From Actinostola sp. cb2023 (taxonomy: Eukaryota > Cnidaria > Anthozoa > Actiniaria > Actinostolidae), in contig JAUJYZ010000968.1 of the NCBI GenBank assembly GCA_033675265.1, forward strand, positions 1 to 64,000: 64,000 nucleotides of DNA. The letters run 5' to 3'. A program made the position numbers and the translations under genes. Positions 40,816 through 51,029 of the stretch are shown piece after piece; position 1 is the stretch's first letter; each line of letters begins with the position of its first letter. The notes under the pieces are model-generated. The model did no database searches and was not told the origin of the DNA. It saw only the letters and a program-made list of their open reading frames with translations.

Positions 40816-41688
40816 TGCATGGGGGCACTACAATACAATAGAGATACCTGAGCTTTAACTAACATATATAATAGTTGATACCTGGGTACGTTATCTTGTC
40901 GTGCCATTAACTTGCATTGTCGATTGCATCACGATTCATGGAGATCCCCACAAGGCCATCTTTGGTCTTTGAATCATGTGACCGAGTGAATCCTTGGCAC
41001 CTTTTAACCCTTTCACTCCCAAGGGCCCCCGAGGTGTGACTGTTCTATTTGTCCAGGGAGTTTGGGCAGGAAAAGAAGAATTTTTGATAACCACCTTTCA
41101 AACAAGAATAGCTCAACAGTGAGAGTATTTCAAGCTTGACAATAGAAAAAAAGTTTATTCTATGTATAAAAATATTTCTGTTGATGTAATGCAAGTAAGC
41201 AATAAAGGTCAACGTTTGCTCTGTTGACATACATTAGGTTCCTTAGCAAAATGGAATTTATGGTCTATATATCATCTAATACAATAGTATTGTATTCCCA
41301 CTGAGAGCCATCACACACAATGCCTCGAGGAATATCAGTGTATTTAGATGTGGGAGAAGACCTCCTCGGCGGAATGTTCGCTTCGTGGCTCCAAAGGGTG
41401 GATTCCCCCCAAGGCTGACCTAGCATTAACCTAAGAGTTGACAGAAGATCTGTGACAGATCGTTCCCCAAACGGAGGTGTTATCTTCCCATAACTCAGAA
41501 TTCTTTTATTCCGTAAATGAGTGCGACACTTATAAGCTAAAATTACGTCCCTTGCTGTTACTAAGTGGGTAATCCTAACTTTTACCCAGGGGCTAAGTGC
41601 TACATTACAGCGATTGCTATGGTCCGATTTTGTTGGACTTGGCTAACAGCGCGTTACCGAGCGCGCAATTCTGCCGCATTACGAACAA
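40816..41688. other. Flank and 3' end region of the DIRS element
   Basis: No gene recognised. The region 41600-41690 runs into the recombinase stop at 41689. I looked for inverted or split direct repeats expected at DIRS ends and could not define them by eye. Confidence 0.4.
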
Positions 41689-43005
41689 TTACGAAAATGC
41701 TGGATTAAACTGGGAGACGTCTACGTAGGTTTTGTATGCCCTGACTACGGCTGCAGTAGCCTGATCCGATGATCCTGCGGATAAAGTCGCGGCCGGGCCA
41801 TCGGGTTTCAGAGCTTCTCTAAGGTCTGTATAGTGGCGTAGCATTTTGGTACTGGACCATCCTACATGATGGCCAATTGCCTCCTGGTCAACCCCCAGAA
41901 GGGACAAAGTAATAGAACAGCCGGACCTCAAGCTGTGAGGTGTCTCTCCTTCGTCTACGCCGGTGGAACGGAGGTGCAGCTTTAGGCGATTGTAAACCGC
42001 CGAACCACAAAATGGCTGTTCGGTTACCTTGCCCCCACTGGCGGAACGAAACAAAAATCCTGGCATTAAGTCAATATGCATGAGCTTGCAGAGTGCTAAA
42101 TAACGCTCGAAATTCCTAACAGGGCAAATGGTATGGTTTTCGCATCTGCGCACCGCGAAAGTATTGAGAGCATCGCCGCGCAGGGTTTTCCCAAATGAGT
42201 GATTAAAGAGGAGAGCCGAATAATCGGGAGAAAAAAGGATCTCTTTCGAAAGGCACCTGCCTAACTCCGAACCCCGATCCCCCGAAAAAAAATCGATTGC
42301 AAAAAACGCTAAGTCGCGACTTAGGATGTACACCGAGATTGGAGGAATATTGGGTTCACACAGAAGGGCGAGGATGTTCTCAAGAACCTTACCGAGCTTG
42401 TTTAAGAATATGGGGATACTCTTATGTGGGAGGGTCCGCGCCTCAGCTTGCTCCTCCTTAATCGCCCGGAGGTAATCCTTTATGGAGTGATGCGATACTG
42501 GGTTACCCGTACCTAACCTATCATCCCAACTTCCCCCTAAACCCGCTTGAATAAAGATCGATCTTAATTTTCCAATCATACTATCAACTGTACCAGAGGC
42601 AAGTCTGGTGGGACATAGGCATTTGGCTTGATTGTTTCCTATACAAGGACAGTTCAAAGCATGGACCTTTGTACGACCTGATTTGTCCTTCCAAACCAAG
42701 AAAGCCAGAATGTCTGGGGCTGTAGTGGAATGCAAGGTTTTTGGGGTAGGCAAAGCTGCTAGGAAACTACACAGCTCGCGGACCAGAGAGGATTTTTGCT
42801 TCTCATATGGCTTGCTTTTTTTCTTTTGCTGCAGCTGCAGAAGGCGTTCGTTGATAGTGTTTAAGTCGACACAGATCGAGCTTTCATGTACAGGCGCGAC
42901 TTCTCTTCTTGTACCGCACATCTGACAAAAGTTGAATGTGTCGTCATTGAGATAGGCGCATTCAGGGCAAGGCGCCGCTGGTCTCCAGATGCGAGGGCGC
43001 CTGTT
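41689..43005 (-). CDS. Tyrosine recombinase with ALOG-like DNA-binding domain
   Basis: Reading from an acceptor-like TTCCTTACAG at about 43005, a zinc finger (CPECAYL, FCQMCGTRR) leads into the frame that also has an ATG at 42921. From that ATG: an ALOG-like all-alpha domain, about residues 36-165, with an inserted CxC/CxC zinc ribbon (CPCIGNNQAKCLC, 91-103), then a tyrosine recombinase core with catalytic Arg216 (GDRGSE), His329-x-x-Arg332 (PHSLR), His351/352 (GHHVGW) and Tyr364 (LRHYT). All catalytic residues are present. Published work links plant ALOG domains to DIRS recombinases; here the link can be seen directly. The protein may be made from a spliced mRNA, because the finger is reached only through the acceptor. 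Frame clean. Confidence 0.82.
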   Translation of the reverse strand, partial: NRRPRIWRPAAPCPECAYLNDDTFNFCQMCGTRREVAPVHESSICVDLNTINERLLQLQQKKKSKPYEKQKSSLVRELCSFLAALPTPKTLHSTTAPDILAFLVWKDKSGRTKVHALNCPCIGNNQAKCLCPTRLASGTVDSMIGKLRSIFIQAGLGGSWDDRLGTGNPVSHHSIKDYLRAIKEEQAEARTLPHKSIPIFLNKLGKVLENILALLCEPNIPPISVYILSRDLAFFAIDFFSGDRGSELGRCLSKEILFSPDYSALLFNHSFGKTLRGDALNTFAVRRCENHTICPVRNFERYLALCKLMHIDLMPGFLFRSASGGKVTEQPFCGSAVYNRLKLHLRSTGVDEGETPHSLRSGCSITLSLLGVDQEAIGHHVGWSSTKMLRHYTDLREALKPDGPAATLSAGSSDQATAAVVRAYKTYVDVSQFNPAFS

Positions 43006-43040
43006 CTGTAAGGAACGAATTAAGAAGAAAAAACCGAGTG

Positions 43041-45134
43041 TCAGGATTTATTAATGCGAAATACGTACAAGTCCCATTGTAAACGCCGGTCTGAAAATCC
43101 GTGTCGCGGAGATGGGAAGAGAAGGATTCCCTCCTCGCCCTTAGAACCCAGCTTAAAACATGCACTAGCCCGCCTTTCTAGCACGGGCCACCAAAAGGGG
43201 ATTGGGCACAACCTTGGAACAACTATGGTAAAGTGGACTTCACTTTCCTGTAGAAAACGCAGCAGTGGAGCGACCAGGACAAAAGGGGGGAACACATAGG
43301 CATTTTCGAGGCCGTCGATAACTTGCGCAAACACGTTGACCCCCGCGGACAAAGGTGTGAACCATGGGGAAAAATGCTTTAATGGGTTCCCATTGACGTC
43401 CGGCTGAGTGTTGGAATCCAGAGCCATCAGATCTATAGTGTGTGGTCCGAAAAGCTGCTCAACCTTTAACCATGCTGCTGGGGAAAGTTTGCAATCTTTG
43501 TCAGAGAATGTGCGAGACGGCGCGTCAGCTGGGTTCTGGCGTGATGGAACGTAGCAAAGGTTCAGGGAAATGTTACTTTCCAACAACAGTGAGTGGAGCT
43601 GCTTTAGGACATCGTTGAGCTCCTGGTTTTTGCCACCTTGTTTTTTCCAAGACTGGAGAAAGGCAAGGTTATCGGTGTGGGCGTCAACTCGACTGTTGGC
43701 GACCAAATGCTTCCCTGCGCGAAGTATGTGAACTAGTGCAGTAGCTTCCTTTACCACGATGGGCGAGGTTTTAATGCCGCTACTCCAGTAGTCTCGCACT
43801 TTTAGGGATTCCTGGCTAGGGACTTCGATGACGCCGGCCCAAGCGAAGTTCGAAGCATCACTACATACATAAACCACCAGGTGTTTTTCCTCTGGCCAGG
43901 GGAGGCATTCCTGCCATGTGTCAAGAAATCTCCAATGTGTGATTTCGTCTCTTAGGGCCACTTGAAGTTTTACTTCGCGGCGGGATTTTTGGAATCCCGG
44001 GATGGCTCGGTAGATTTCTCGGCAATACAGTTGGGCAGCGGGAACGGCCAAACAGAATGAAGTGATCTTACCCGCCAGCCTTTGGAGCGTTTTTACTGAT
44101 ACCGTTTTCCGTTTTAAAATGGTTTCGCGTAGGGTGGAAAATTTTTGCTTTTTATCTTCCGGCAAGATAAAAGATCGCCTAATCGAGTCGACGATGAAGC
44201 CCAGAAAACGCACTGACTGGCTCGGGGACAAGTGGGACTTGGCGAGGCCTATAAAATATCCCAGTGAAGACAGGACGCTGGCGGCCAGGAATATAGCGGC
44301 CTCGGCCAGTTCCATGTTCGACCAACCGAGACCTGACCCTTGGGTGGGAACCAGTTGACCAAAGTGGCGGTCGTCAATGTATTGGCTACATGGTACCCCG
44401 AGGGAGCGGATGAAACTAGTAGCGCCCATTCCGAAGGTGTGATAAACGTACGCACTCGCTTTCCAACCAAAAGGAATTGTATGGAAGACGAAAAACCACC
44501 CTTGCCATTCGAGGCCCAGCAACGATCTGCTATCCTGTGAAACGAGGACGTGGTCGTACCCACTTTTCTCGTCCATCGTAGTCTGGAACGAGCGAGGTCC
44601 TACATAACGGGGAAGATTGGAGATATAATCTAGCGCCAATGGGCAATCTTTGATCCAGAGATTTAGGAATCGCTCATCGTGGCACATTCTAGGTTTTGTG
44701 GGTTCTATTGTGATAGGCATAACTAGGTGAGGTGGTTCCGCGGAGCCGACTTTTCCCCAGATAGACATAGACCCGTTACGAAGACGTTGAGATAGTGTAG
44801 TGCTAATGAAATCCTCAAAGCCTGTGCACGATTTACTGTTAGGAAACGAAGCACGGGAAGGGGTTTTTGAGTTGTAAAATTGTCCCTGGAAGTCTCCCTT
44901 GAACGGAACCAAGAAATCTTGCACCCGTACTCCTGTTCGAAGGTAACCAAGGATCTCTTCCCGCTTTTGGTAGTCGGTCAATATTTTTTCCCATTGGGGT
45001 CTGTGGTTGTGGATCTCACCGGCCACAAAGTAATCGGGGTCGCGAAACGAGACGTCTGCAACGGAAGCTTTTGCATGCAGCTCTGAGACGCTCTTGAGGG
45101 ATGGGGTTGGGGTTGCATTGCGAGTCAGGGTCAT
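43041..45134 (-). CDS. Reverse transcriptase - RNase H of the DIRS element
   Basis: Uninterrupted 697-residue frame from ATG at 45134. Reverse transcriptase motifs: A TTMDEKSGYDHV (Asp188), B PFGWKASAYVYH (221-232) and C QYIDDRHFG (YIDD 252-255), then LRFLGFIVD-like RFLGFIVDS. RNase H follows with Asp426 (VCSDASNFAWAG), Glu463 (KEATALVHIL), Asp488 (DAHTDN) and Asp537 in QNPADAPSR. No methyltransferase domain, which some DIRS elements have. The C-terminal ~150 residues are not recognised. It copies the element RNA into cDNA. It ends just upstream of the recombinase exon. Confidence 0.85.
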   Translation of the reverse strand: MTLTRNATPTPSLKSVSELHAKASVADVSFRDPDYFVAGEIHNHRPQWEKILTDYQKREEILGYLRTGVRVQDFLVPFKGDFQGQFYNSKTPSRASFPNSKSCTGFEDFISTTLSQRLRNGSMSIWGKVGSAEPPHLVMPITIEPTKPRMCHDERFLNLWIKDCPLALDYISNLPRYVGPRSFQTTMDEKSGYDHVLVSQDSRSLLGLEWQGWFFVFHTIPFGWKASAYVYHTFGMGATSFIRSLGVPCSQYIDDRHFGQLVPTQGSGLGWSNMELAEAAIFLAASVLSSLGYFIGLAKSHLSPSQSVRFLGFIVDSIRRSFILPEDKKQKFSTLRETILKRKTVSVKTLQRLAGKITSFCLAVPAAQLYCREIYRAIPGFQKSRREVKLQVALRDEITHWRFLDTWQECLPWPEEKHLVVYVCSDASNFAWAGVIEVPSQESLKVRDYWSSGIKTSPIVVKEATALVHILRAGKHLVANSRVDAHTDNLAFLQSWKKQGGKNQELNDVLKQLHSLLLESNISLNLCYVPSRQNPADAPSRTFSDKDCKLSPAAWLKVEQLFGPHTIDLMALDSNTQPDVNGNPLKHFSPWFTPLSAGVNVFAQVIDGLENAYVFPPFVLVAPLLRFLQESEVHFTIVVPRLCPIPFWWPVLERRASACFKLGSKGEEGILLFPSPRHGFSDRRLQWDLYVFRINKS

Positions 45135-45556
45135 ACCCCTCCAGTCGCACCAACGAATGTAAACATGATTAGATACGTCCCGCTCAGGACAGAAGTGATG
45201 CGTCTTCTGACGTTTTCTGGTATTCTAAGATCGCAAAAAAATAAAATTAAAATAAAACCGGGGATGAGACAACTAAGGGGAAAACCATACCCGAGACTGG
45301 AAGGGAGAGACCCCGAAGCAAAGCAACCCCGAAATACCCCACCGCGAGGACAGAGCAGTGAACGGTATTAGATAACCGCATCGAGGAGACTTGCAACGGG
45401 CTAATATATGGGCAGGATGCTATATGCAAAGTGAAGTGTATCAATTTTATTCAGTCAGGTATTTTTAGTTACATCATTCACTCTATATCGCGTATATCTT
45501 TATTTTTTATTCCATATTAAGTAAATGAACTAATGCAAGCGACACTAAAAGAGAGT
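45135..45556. other. Gap between gag-like and polymerase frames
   Basis: About 420 bp without an open frame on the element strand. It contains A-rich AAAAAAATAAAATTAAAATAA at about 45234, perhaps an internal regulatory or splice region. Nothing else is seen. Confidence 0.35.
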
Positions 45557-46081
45557 CTATTTTTTGGCATTGCATTCGGCCGCGAAATGCCCGTATCCTC
45601 GGCAGATAAAACTCCCACGGCCACGCCCGCGACGGTATCCTCGTCCTCCGAAGACTGGGCCGATCCTTGACTCCCAAGACCCAATTCCTCCCATTGGGTG
45701 TGCGATCTGGCTCGTTGGGGCAGGGGATCCCCTCGGAATCTTTTGAATTTGGGCCGCGACTTGTTTTTGCTCTTCGTCCCCTAGGAGACGAATGATGACG
45801 GCTGGCAGACGAGGGTTGTTGGCCAGAGGGCGGCACTGTTTGAAGATCGCGTCGTACTTTGTGCGGTCTTTATGATTGCAGTCCCTCGCGGAGTCGGCGA
45901 GGAGTTCTAGGGCCGCCATGAGTGCAATGGTGTCCACCAAAGGGGCGGGGCGGCTCGCCAGCTGGCGCACATCGTTGAGTGCCCTGGTTACCCCATCTAC
46001 CGCGACAGTAGATTGCAATGCTTTTACCGTTTCCGACAAAGCATTAAGCTCCTGTGTGATTTTTTGGAAAAACAGAAACAA
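45557..46081 (-). CDS. gag-like protein of the DIRS element
   Basis: The 174-residue frame starts MFLFFQKITQELNALSE and has a helical first half, an RG-rich linker (GRGYRRGRGRG) and a CCHC-like knuckle CRGYGHFAAECNAKK. The first Cys of a CCHC knuckle would fall on Ser (SFIC), so zinc binding is probably impaired or the family uses a variant. It would coat the element RNA. The true start may lie upstream. Confidence 0.65.
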   Translation of the reverse strand: MFLFFQKITQELNALSETVKALQSTVAVDGVTRALNDVRQLASRPAPLVDTIALMAALELLADSARDCNHKDRTKYDAIFKQCRPLANNPRLPAVIIRLLGDEEQKQVAAQIQKIPRGSPAPTSQIAHPMGGIGSWESRIGPVFGGRGYRRGRGRGSFICRGYGHFAAECNAKK

Positions 46082-47300
46082 AAAAGGGATAGCGTAAGTC
46101 CAAGCAAATACTAGAAATTTTTTTTAAGAGACGCTCTAATTCAACATTGCGAAAATTCGCCCAAAGCGCGAGTAAACCCGTCCTTCTGAACGGCTTGAGT
46201 TTCAATTTTCGCTTTGGATGAACACTCTAAATTTTATTTTTTGCCAGCGCAAACTATTAAAAACAATTCACAAAGTAAATGCCTGCCTAAAGCTGTTTTG
46301 CGTTAGCAGTTTTAAGGGAAACATCAGCAATACTATATAGCTATAAATACCTATCCCGAAGCGACGAATAGTTTTGAAATTTTTTAATTACTTCCCAATA
46401 ACTGAAATTACTATTTTTTGTTTATTTTGTAAAGCACCGACACTTTATGGGGTGCTATACCGTAATGTCATTATTGTTTTTATTATTATGGTAATTTTCA
46501 AAATCCGCTCTGTAATCACGATATTGCCCAACTCTTACGTTATTATACCTTGTAGCAGTGCATGTGATAGGATTTTTATATATTGTAAAATTCCATCCAA
46601 AGTTCTTGCTTAGTTACGATATGCAACAAGGAAAATATAACCGAGTAGGCGTGGCACTTCGCCTCCACGCACGAATTACGTGCACCCGAAAATATAAACG
46701 ACTCGTGGCGAAGTACATTCGACATTTAAACGTGGTGACTAGAGGTAACTAGACGAAACTTGGTACAATGATAGAAACGTTAGGACAACTATACTTAACT
46801 TCATGTGATCGCGTGACCACGTGATGTCATTTGTTATTGATACCAAATTGGTTTTGTTCTCCGCTCAATAGTTTTATTTACAAATACAAGCTGATGTATC
46901 TATCTTACTTCAATTAGCGAGTTCTACGAATCTCTGCGTAGAGAATAGGACTTTATTTGCTAAAATAGGTCACGTGGCCTGAACTTTTAAACAATTTTCC
47001 TTAATATTTATTTTATCAACATGTTTTCCCAGCATGTTATTCAGCTCTATTAGAAGCATTGATTTTGATATTAAATCTTTTGTCACTTACAAAACTCGAA
47101 AGCGGATCCACGAATTAGTGTTTTTCTCGAATATGACGTCATAGATCATGTGACCACCACAAAAACCAAACCAAAATTTTGGGGATGTCAAAACTAACAA
47201 AACGTGTAAATATGACTTGAAAACGTATTTCCATAGACCCGCAATTCTTCATTCTGTCCTCAAGGTCAAACAAGGTCAAAACCAGTCCTTAACTACCTTG
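46082..47300. other. 5' flank of the DIRS element and pre-minisatellite region
   Basis: No gene. CGCTTTGG at about 46208 partly mirrors CCAAAGCG at about 46173. A lone copy of the downstream minisatellite motif, CGCCTCCACGCACGAATTACG, begins at about 46660, about 640 bp before the array. Confidence 0.45.
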
Positions 47301-47307
47301 CATTGAG

Positions 47308-48228
47308 GATCCACGTACGAATTACGTGCACCACAAAATATAAACTGTAGCGAACACCTTCGCCTCCACGTACGAATTGCGCGCACCACAAAATATAAAC
47401 TCTAGCGAACACATTCACCTCCACGTACGAATTACGTGCACCACAAAATATAAACTCTAGCGAACACATTCGCCTCCACGTACGAATTACGTGCACCAGA
47501 AAATATAAACTCTAGCGAACATATTCGCCTCCACGTACGAATTACGTGCACCAGAAAATATAAACTGTAGCGAACACATTCGCCTCTACGTACGAATTAC
47601 GTGCACCAGAAAATATAAACTGTAGCGAACACATTCGCCTCCACGTACGAATTACGTGCACCACCAAATAAAAACTGTAGCGAACACATTCGCCTCCACG
47701 TACGAATTACGTGCACCAGAAAAATAAAAACTCTAGCGAACCCATTCGCCTCCACGTACGAATTACGTGCACCAGAAAATATAAACTCTAGCGAACACAT
47801 TCGCCTCCACGTACGAATTACGTGCACCACAAAATATAAACTCTAGCGAACACATTCGCCTCCACGTTCGAAATACGTGCACCACAAAATATAAACTCTA
47901 GCGAACACATTCGCCTCCACGTACGAATTACGTGCACCAGAAACTATAACCTCTAGCGAACACCTTCGCCTCCACGTACGAGTTACGTGCACCACAAAAT
48001 ATAAACTCTAGCGAACACATTCGCCTCCACGTACGCATTACGTGCACCACAAAATATACACTCTAGCGAACACATTCGCCTCCACGTACGAATTACGTGC
48101 ACCAGAAATATAAACTGTAACGAACACCTTCGCCTCCACGTACGATACGTGCACCACAAAATATAAACTCTAGCGAACACAGTCGCCTCCCCGTACGAAT
48201 TACGTGCACCACAAGGTATAACCTAGTA
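47308..48228. repeat. 55-bp minisatellite, about 17 units
   Basis: The unit is approximately CCACGTACGAATTACGTGCA, then CCACAAAATATAAACT, then CTAGCGAACACATTCGCCT. Units differ by a few substitutions (ACAAAA/AGAAAA; CTCTAG/CTGTAG). Each carries an inverted CACGTA/TACGTG pair. Units are open for long stretches on the minus strand only because 55 bp cycles through three frames; I do not think they encode protein. Confidence 0.93.
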
Positions 48229-48532
48229 GCTAACGACATTTGCTTCACATAGCTACCACGTGCTAACCACGTGAACAACTAGCACAATCTAAATCGGGAT
48301 AGCGATGGGCGCACGCCTTGCGCTTGACGAGCCAACTATGACATAGGAAAGTTCAATTCTAAGACACGTTCCCCTAAACCTATTGAAGACTCTTAATACA
48401 ACCATATTTTTACTGACACAATTACCTCCTTAAAAGTATAGCTTATCGTGGTCATAAAAAATGACTACCTAAGTTTTTACAACTTTTACGGACCGTGGTA
48501 AACAAATAACGAACCTAAAGGACTGAAATGTG

Positions 48533-48919
48533 CTATGGACGGCGCCTACAATTCAGTAACATGCTACTCACCGCATTGGTGTTAGGTGGATTTACGGCCT
48601 GTGCTTGTGCTGCCGGTGGATTTACGGCCTGTGCTTGTGCTGCCGGTGGATTTACGGCCTGTGCTTGTGCTGCCGGTGGATTTACGCCCTGTACTTGTGC
48701 TGCTAGTGGATTTACGCCCTGTACTTGTGCTGCTGGTGGATTTACGCCCTGTACTTGTGCTGCTGGTGGGTTTACGGCCTGTACTTGTGCTGCTGGTGGG
48801 TTTACGGGTGGATTTACGCCCTGTGCTGCTGGTGGGTTTACGACCTGTACTTGTGCTGCCGGTGGATTAACAGCACCTAAAACTTGAGCTCGAGGAACGC
48901 TTTTAGGCACTTGAGCCAT
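48533..48919 (-). CDS. Possible decapeptide-repeat protein (minisatellite, 30-bp unit)
   Basis: The minus strand starts MAQVPKSVPRAQVLGAVN at 48919 and repeats VNPPAAQVQ(A/G) about ten times, then SSMLLNCRRRP. A TATAAATAA (minus) at 49041-49033 lies about 115 bp upstream of the ATG, with no stop or ATG trouble between, so a promoter plus short leader is plausible. The 30-bp unit keeps three frames open, including plus-strand frames reading GGFTACACAA and VDLRPVLVLP, so coding is uncertain. No signal peptide on the minus reading; the plus reading begins MLLTALVLGGFTACAC, which is signal-like. Confidence 0.4.
   Translation of the reverse strand: MAQVPKSVPRAQVLGAVNPPAAQVQVVNPPAAQGVNPPVNPPAAQVQAVNPPAAQVQGVNPPAAQVQGVNPLAAQVQGVNPPAAQAQAVNPPAAQAQAVNPPAAQAQAVNPPNTNAVSSMLLNCRRRP
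48585..48870. repeat. 30-bp minisatellite, about nine units
   Basis: The unit GGTGGATTTACGGCCTGT plus GCTTGTGCTGCC repeats with G/C, A/G drift; one unit is shortened near 48805-48830. Underlies the open frames described for 48533-48919. Confidence 0.93.
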
Positions 48920-49032
48920 GATGAGCAGCGCAGCGATGAATCAGGACTAGACTGAACTAAGGCGACGAGCAAACGTCGATGTGGCGTCTCCCAGCGAAAT
49001 GATTCGAAGAGGGTTTTCTGGTGTGAGTCATG

Positions 49033-49041
49033 TTATTTATA
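49033..49041 (-). promoter_or_regulatory. TATA-box-like element
   Basis: TATAAATAA on the minus strand, about 115 bp before the possible ATG at 48919. It also overlaps the 3' end of the piggyBac frame (stop at about 49037), so it may be coincidental. Confidence 0.35.
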
Positions 49042-50504
49042 CCAATCTGAGCGCATGGGGATGTGATATGTAGTCCTCTGGGACGAATTCCTCTCGAGGA
49101 TTGCGAGAATCGTGCGATATTTTTGGCATCGTGCGTGAAGGTCCCAGTGAGAATAGTTCACACCCCTGGGTGCATAATTTTACCCTCTTGTGCTTCAAGC
49201 ACATTTTACAACGTCCTCTCTTCATTTTAATAGGCCAGTGGCCATCTTGAACAGCTCCTTGTGAGACTGTGTGCTTACGTGAAGAGAAGCCAGCAAGAAG
49301 TCCTTTGACCAGCTCAATTCGGAATGAAAGCTGCGTCATGTTGGGATGATTCGGCGCTATGTGCATAAGAACATGATCATTTATAAAACTCAAATCAATG
49401 CCAAACCAGAAGAGATACCGCCACCACTTCTGTGCTCTTTGAGAAACATTGAAGTACTGATGAAGTTGGTCAGACCGATCAACTCCCCCCATGTATTTGT
49501 TGTAGAGCTTTACTACTGGGAGGGCTGAAACTTCAATAATGCTTCCATCTTTCTGCTTTTGCTGAACAGTTTCTTTCCCTCTAGGACTGCACTGTGTACT
49601 TATAAAGGCCACTGGCCTTTTGTCCTTCCAAATTGAGGCAACAATGTTCCCTTTTTGTCTGACAACAGACTCTCCCCTTCGAAGCTCTTTGGCGAGTTCC
49701 TTCTTCTTGAGGTCGTCGGGGAAATCTTTCCACAGAGGTACAGATTATCCTTCAGCAGGTCCTCAGCAAGACTGATAGATGTGAAGAAATTATCACAGAA
49801 TATGTCAAATCCTTTTCCTACGAGGGATCTTGTAAGGTCTTTCACAACTCTGTAGTGAAGTCCGTGTTCCGGGTCGCCATCTTGTTTACCAGTGTACAAA
49901 TTTTTGCATCGGCCCGCACCCAAACTTTTATCCCTCTCTTCACAGGCTTCATGGGCATGTATTGTTTGAAACCTAGACAGCCTTTGAATTTAACCATCCC
50001 TTCGTCAATGCTCACATTTTGTGATGGTTTGTATTCCTCGGCAAACGTTTGAGAAAGAACATCGAGCAACGGCCTGATCTTGTGTAGCTTGTCATGGTCA
50101 TTGTGTCCTCGAGGAAGTATTGTTTCGTGATCATTCACGTGTAAATATTGTCGAATCTTTAAAAAACGATTCCTACTCATTACTTTTTTTACTTCTGCGA
50201 AGCAAATTAATGGGTCAGAAGACCAGTACATCCGAGTTTCTGGAAGAACTTTCACTCCAGAGTAGATGTTCAGAGCAATCAAAGCACAGATCTCTTCAAC
50301 GGTCGTAGCGTACCAACTCATGTCTGGTTTCGTTACAATACATCGATGCGCAAATCTGTTGGTTTCTTCAACGATTTTTCCAAAACGTTCCTCAGGAAAC
50401 ATCAATACAAAGAAATCCTGGGCCATGCCATCCTCAGGAACCATTGAAGTCGGGCCTGTTTGCTCGGAAAACGGAGTAAAATGGTCTTCACTTTCATATT
50501 TCAA
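49037..50504 (-). pseudogene. piggyBac transposase, two frameshifts
   Basis: Minus-strand pieces: 50504-49842 with MAQDFFVLMFPEERFGKIVE, ETNRFAHR and first catalytic Asp in VSIDEGMVKFKG; 49923-49600 with second Asp in FDIFCDNFFTS; 49612-49037 with third Asp in KYMGGVDRSDQLHQY and a C-terminal Cys cluster CKMCLKHKRVKLC. This is the DDD triad and Cys-rich tail of piggyBac (DDE_Tnp_1_7). Frames change near 49880 and 49605. I could not find its terminal inverted repeats or TTAA sites. The domain is otherwise nearly complete, so decay is moderate. Confidence 0.85.
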
Positions 50505-50861
50505 CTCATAGCATTTGTTTTAAATCATTTGGAATTTTGGAAGAATTGAACTGTGCCAACTAAACTTGCTCCTTGCAACCTTGAGTTGCGTATATTTGAG
50601 AGGAATTAGATGTCTTGCTACCATAACATCCTTGACCGACTCTTTTTCCAAAGCCACTTTTACAATGGCATAATGCTTGAGAACTGACAGAAACGAAGTT
50701 GTTAGCACAAAAATATAAGTAAATAATTCTGGATACAATGCATTCATGCTTTATCAAATGATATTCAACAACAGAAAGCCTAATACTGACATGCATTAAA
50801 GTATTCACAATACTCTTTTTTTCCGACTACTGGTTGGAGAATGTTCACATGAACTTTAGCC

Positions 50862-50985
50862 TGCGTAGCTTGGTGGTCTGGAAGGGGATTGGGAATTAAG
50901 GGGGAGGGGGAAAAGGAAAGAGGGGGATTGGGGAGGAGAAGGGGGGAAAGACCACCTGCCCGAAGACTATGGGTTTTATACCGCC
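50862..50985. mobile_element. Short interspersed repeat, copy A
   Basis: AGCCTGCGTAGCTTGG followed by a G-rich block and ACCACCTGCCCGAAGACTA. A reverse-complement relative lies at 51605-51701. Confidence 0.6.
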
Positions 50986-51029
50986 TCTTTGCTAATCCAA
51001 TTAAAATAACCAATCATACGATTTGACCT

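Larger units (their letters stand above)
41689..46081 (-). mobile_element. DIRS-1-type retrotransposon, coding span
   Basis: Three minus-strand reading frames in order: gag-like (46081-45557), reverse transcriptase-RNase H (45134-43041) and tyrosine recombinase (about 43005-41689). There is no integrase, protease or long terminal repeat. Reverse transcriptase plus tyrosine recombinase defines the DIRS order: replication by reverse transcription, integration of a circular copy by the recombinase without target duplication. Both enzymes are uninterrupted, so this is the best-preserved large element in the window. Termini are unresolved. Confidence 0.85.

Noticed and set aside
43054..46097. Plus-strand frames of 60-100 codons opposite the DIRS element
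   Set aside because: They are antisense shadows of the reverse transcriptase, recombinase and gag-like frames.
46640..48240. CRISPR-like array
   Set aside because: Units are contiguous near-identical 55-mers without unique spacers, in a eukaryotic genome.
47293..48278. Minus-strand open frames reading VHVIRTWRRMCSLEFIF repeatedly
   Set aside because: They follow from the 55-bp minisatellite cycling through frames; the repeat length is not a multiple of three and no start, promoter or splice site supports a gene.
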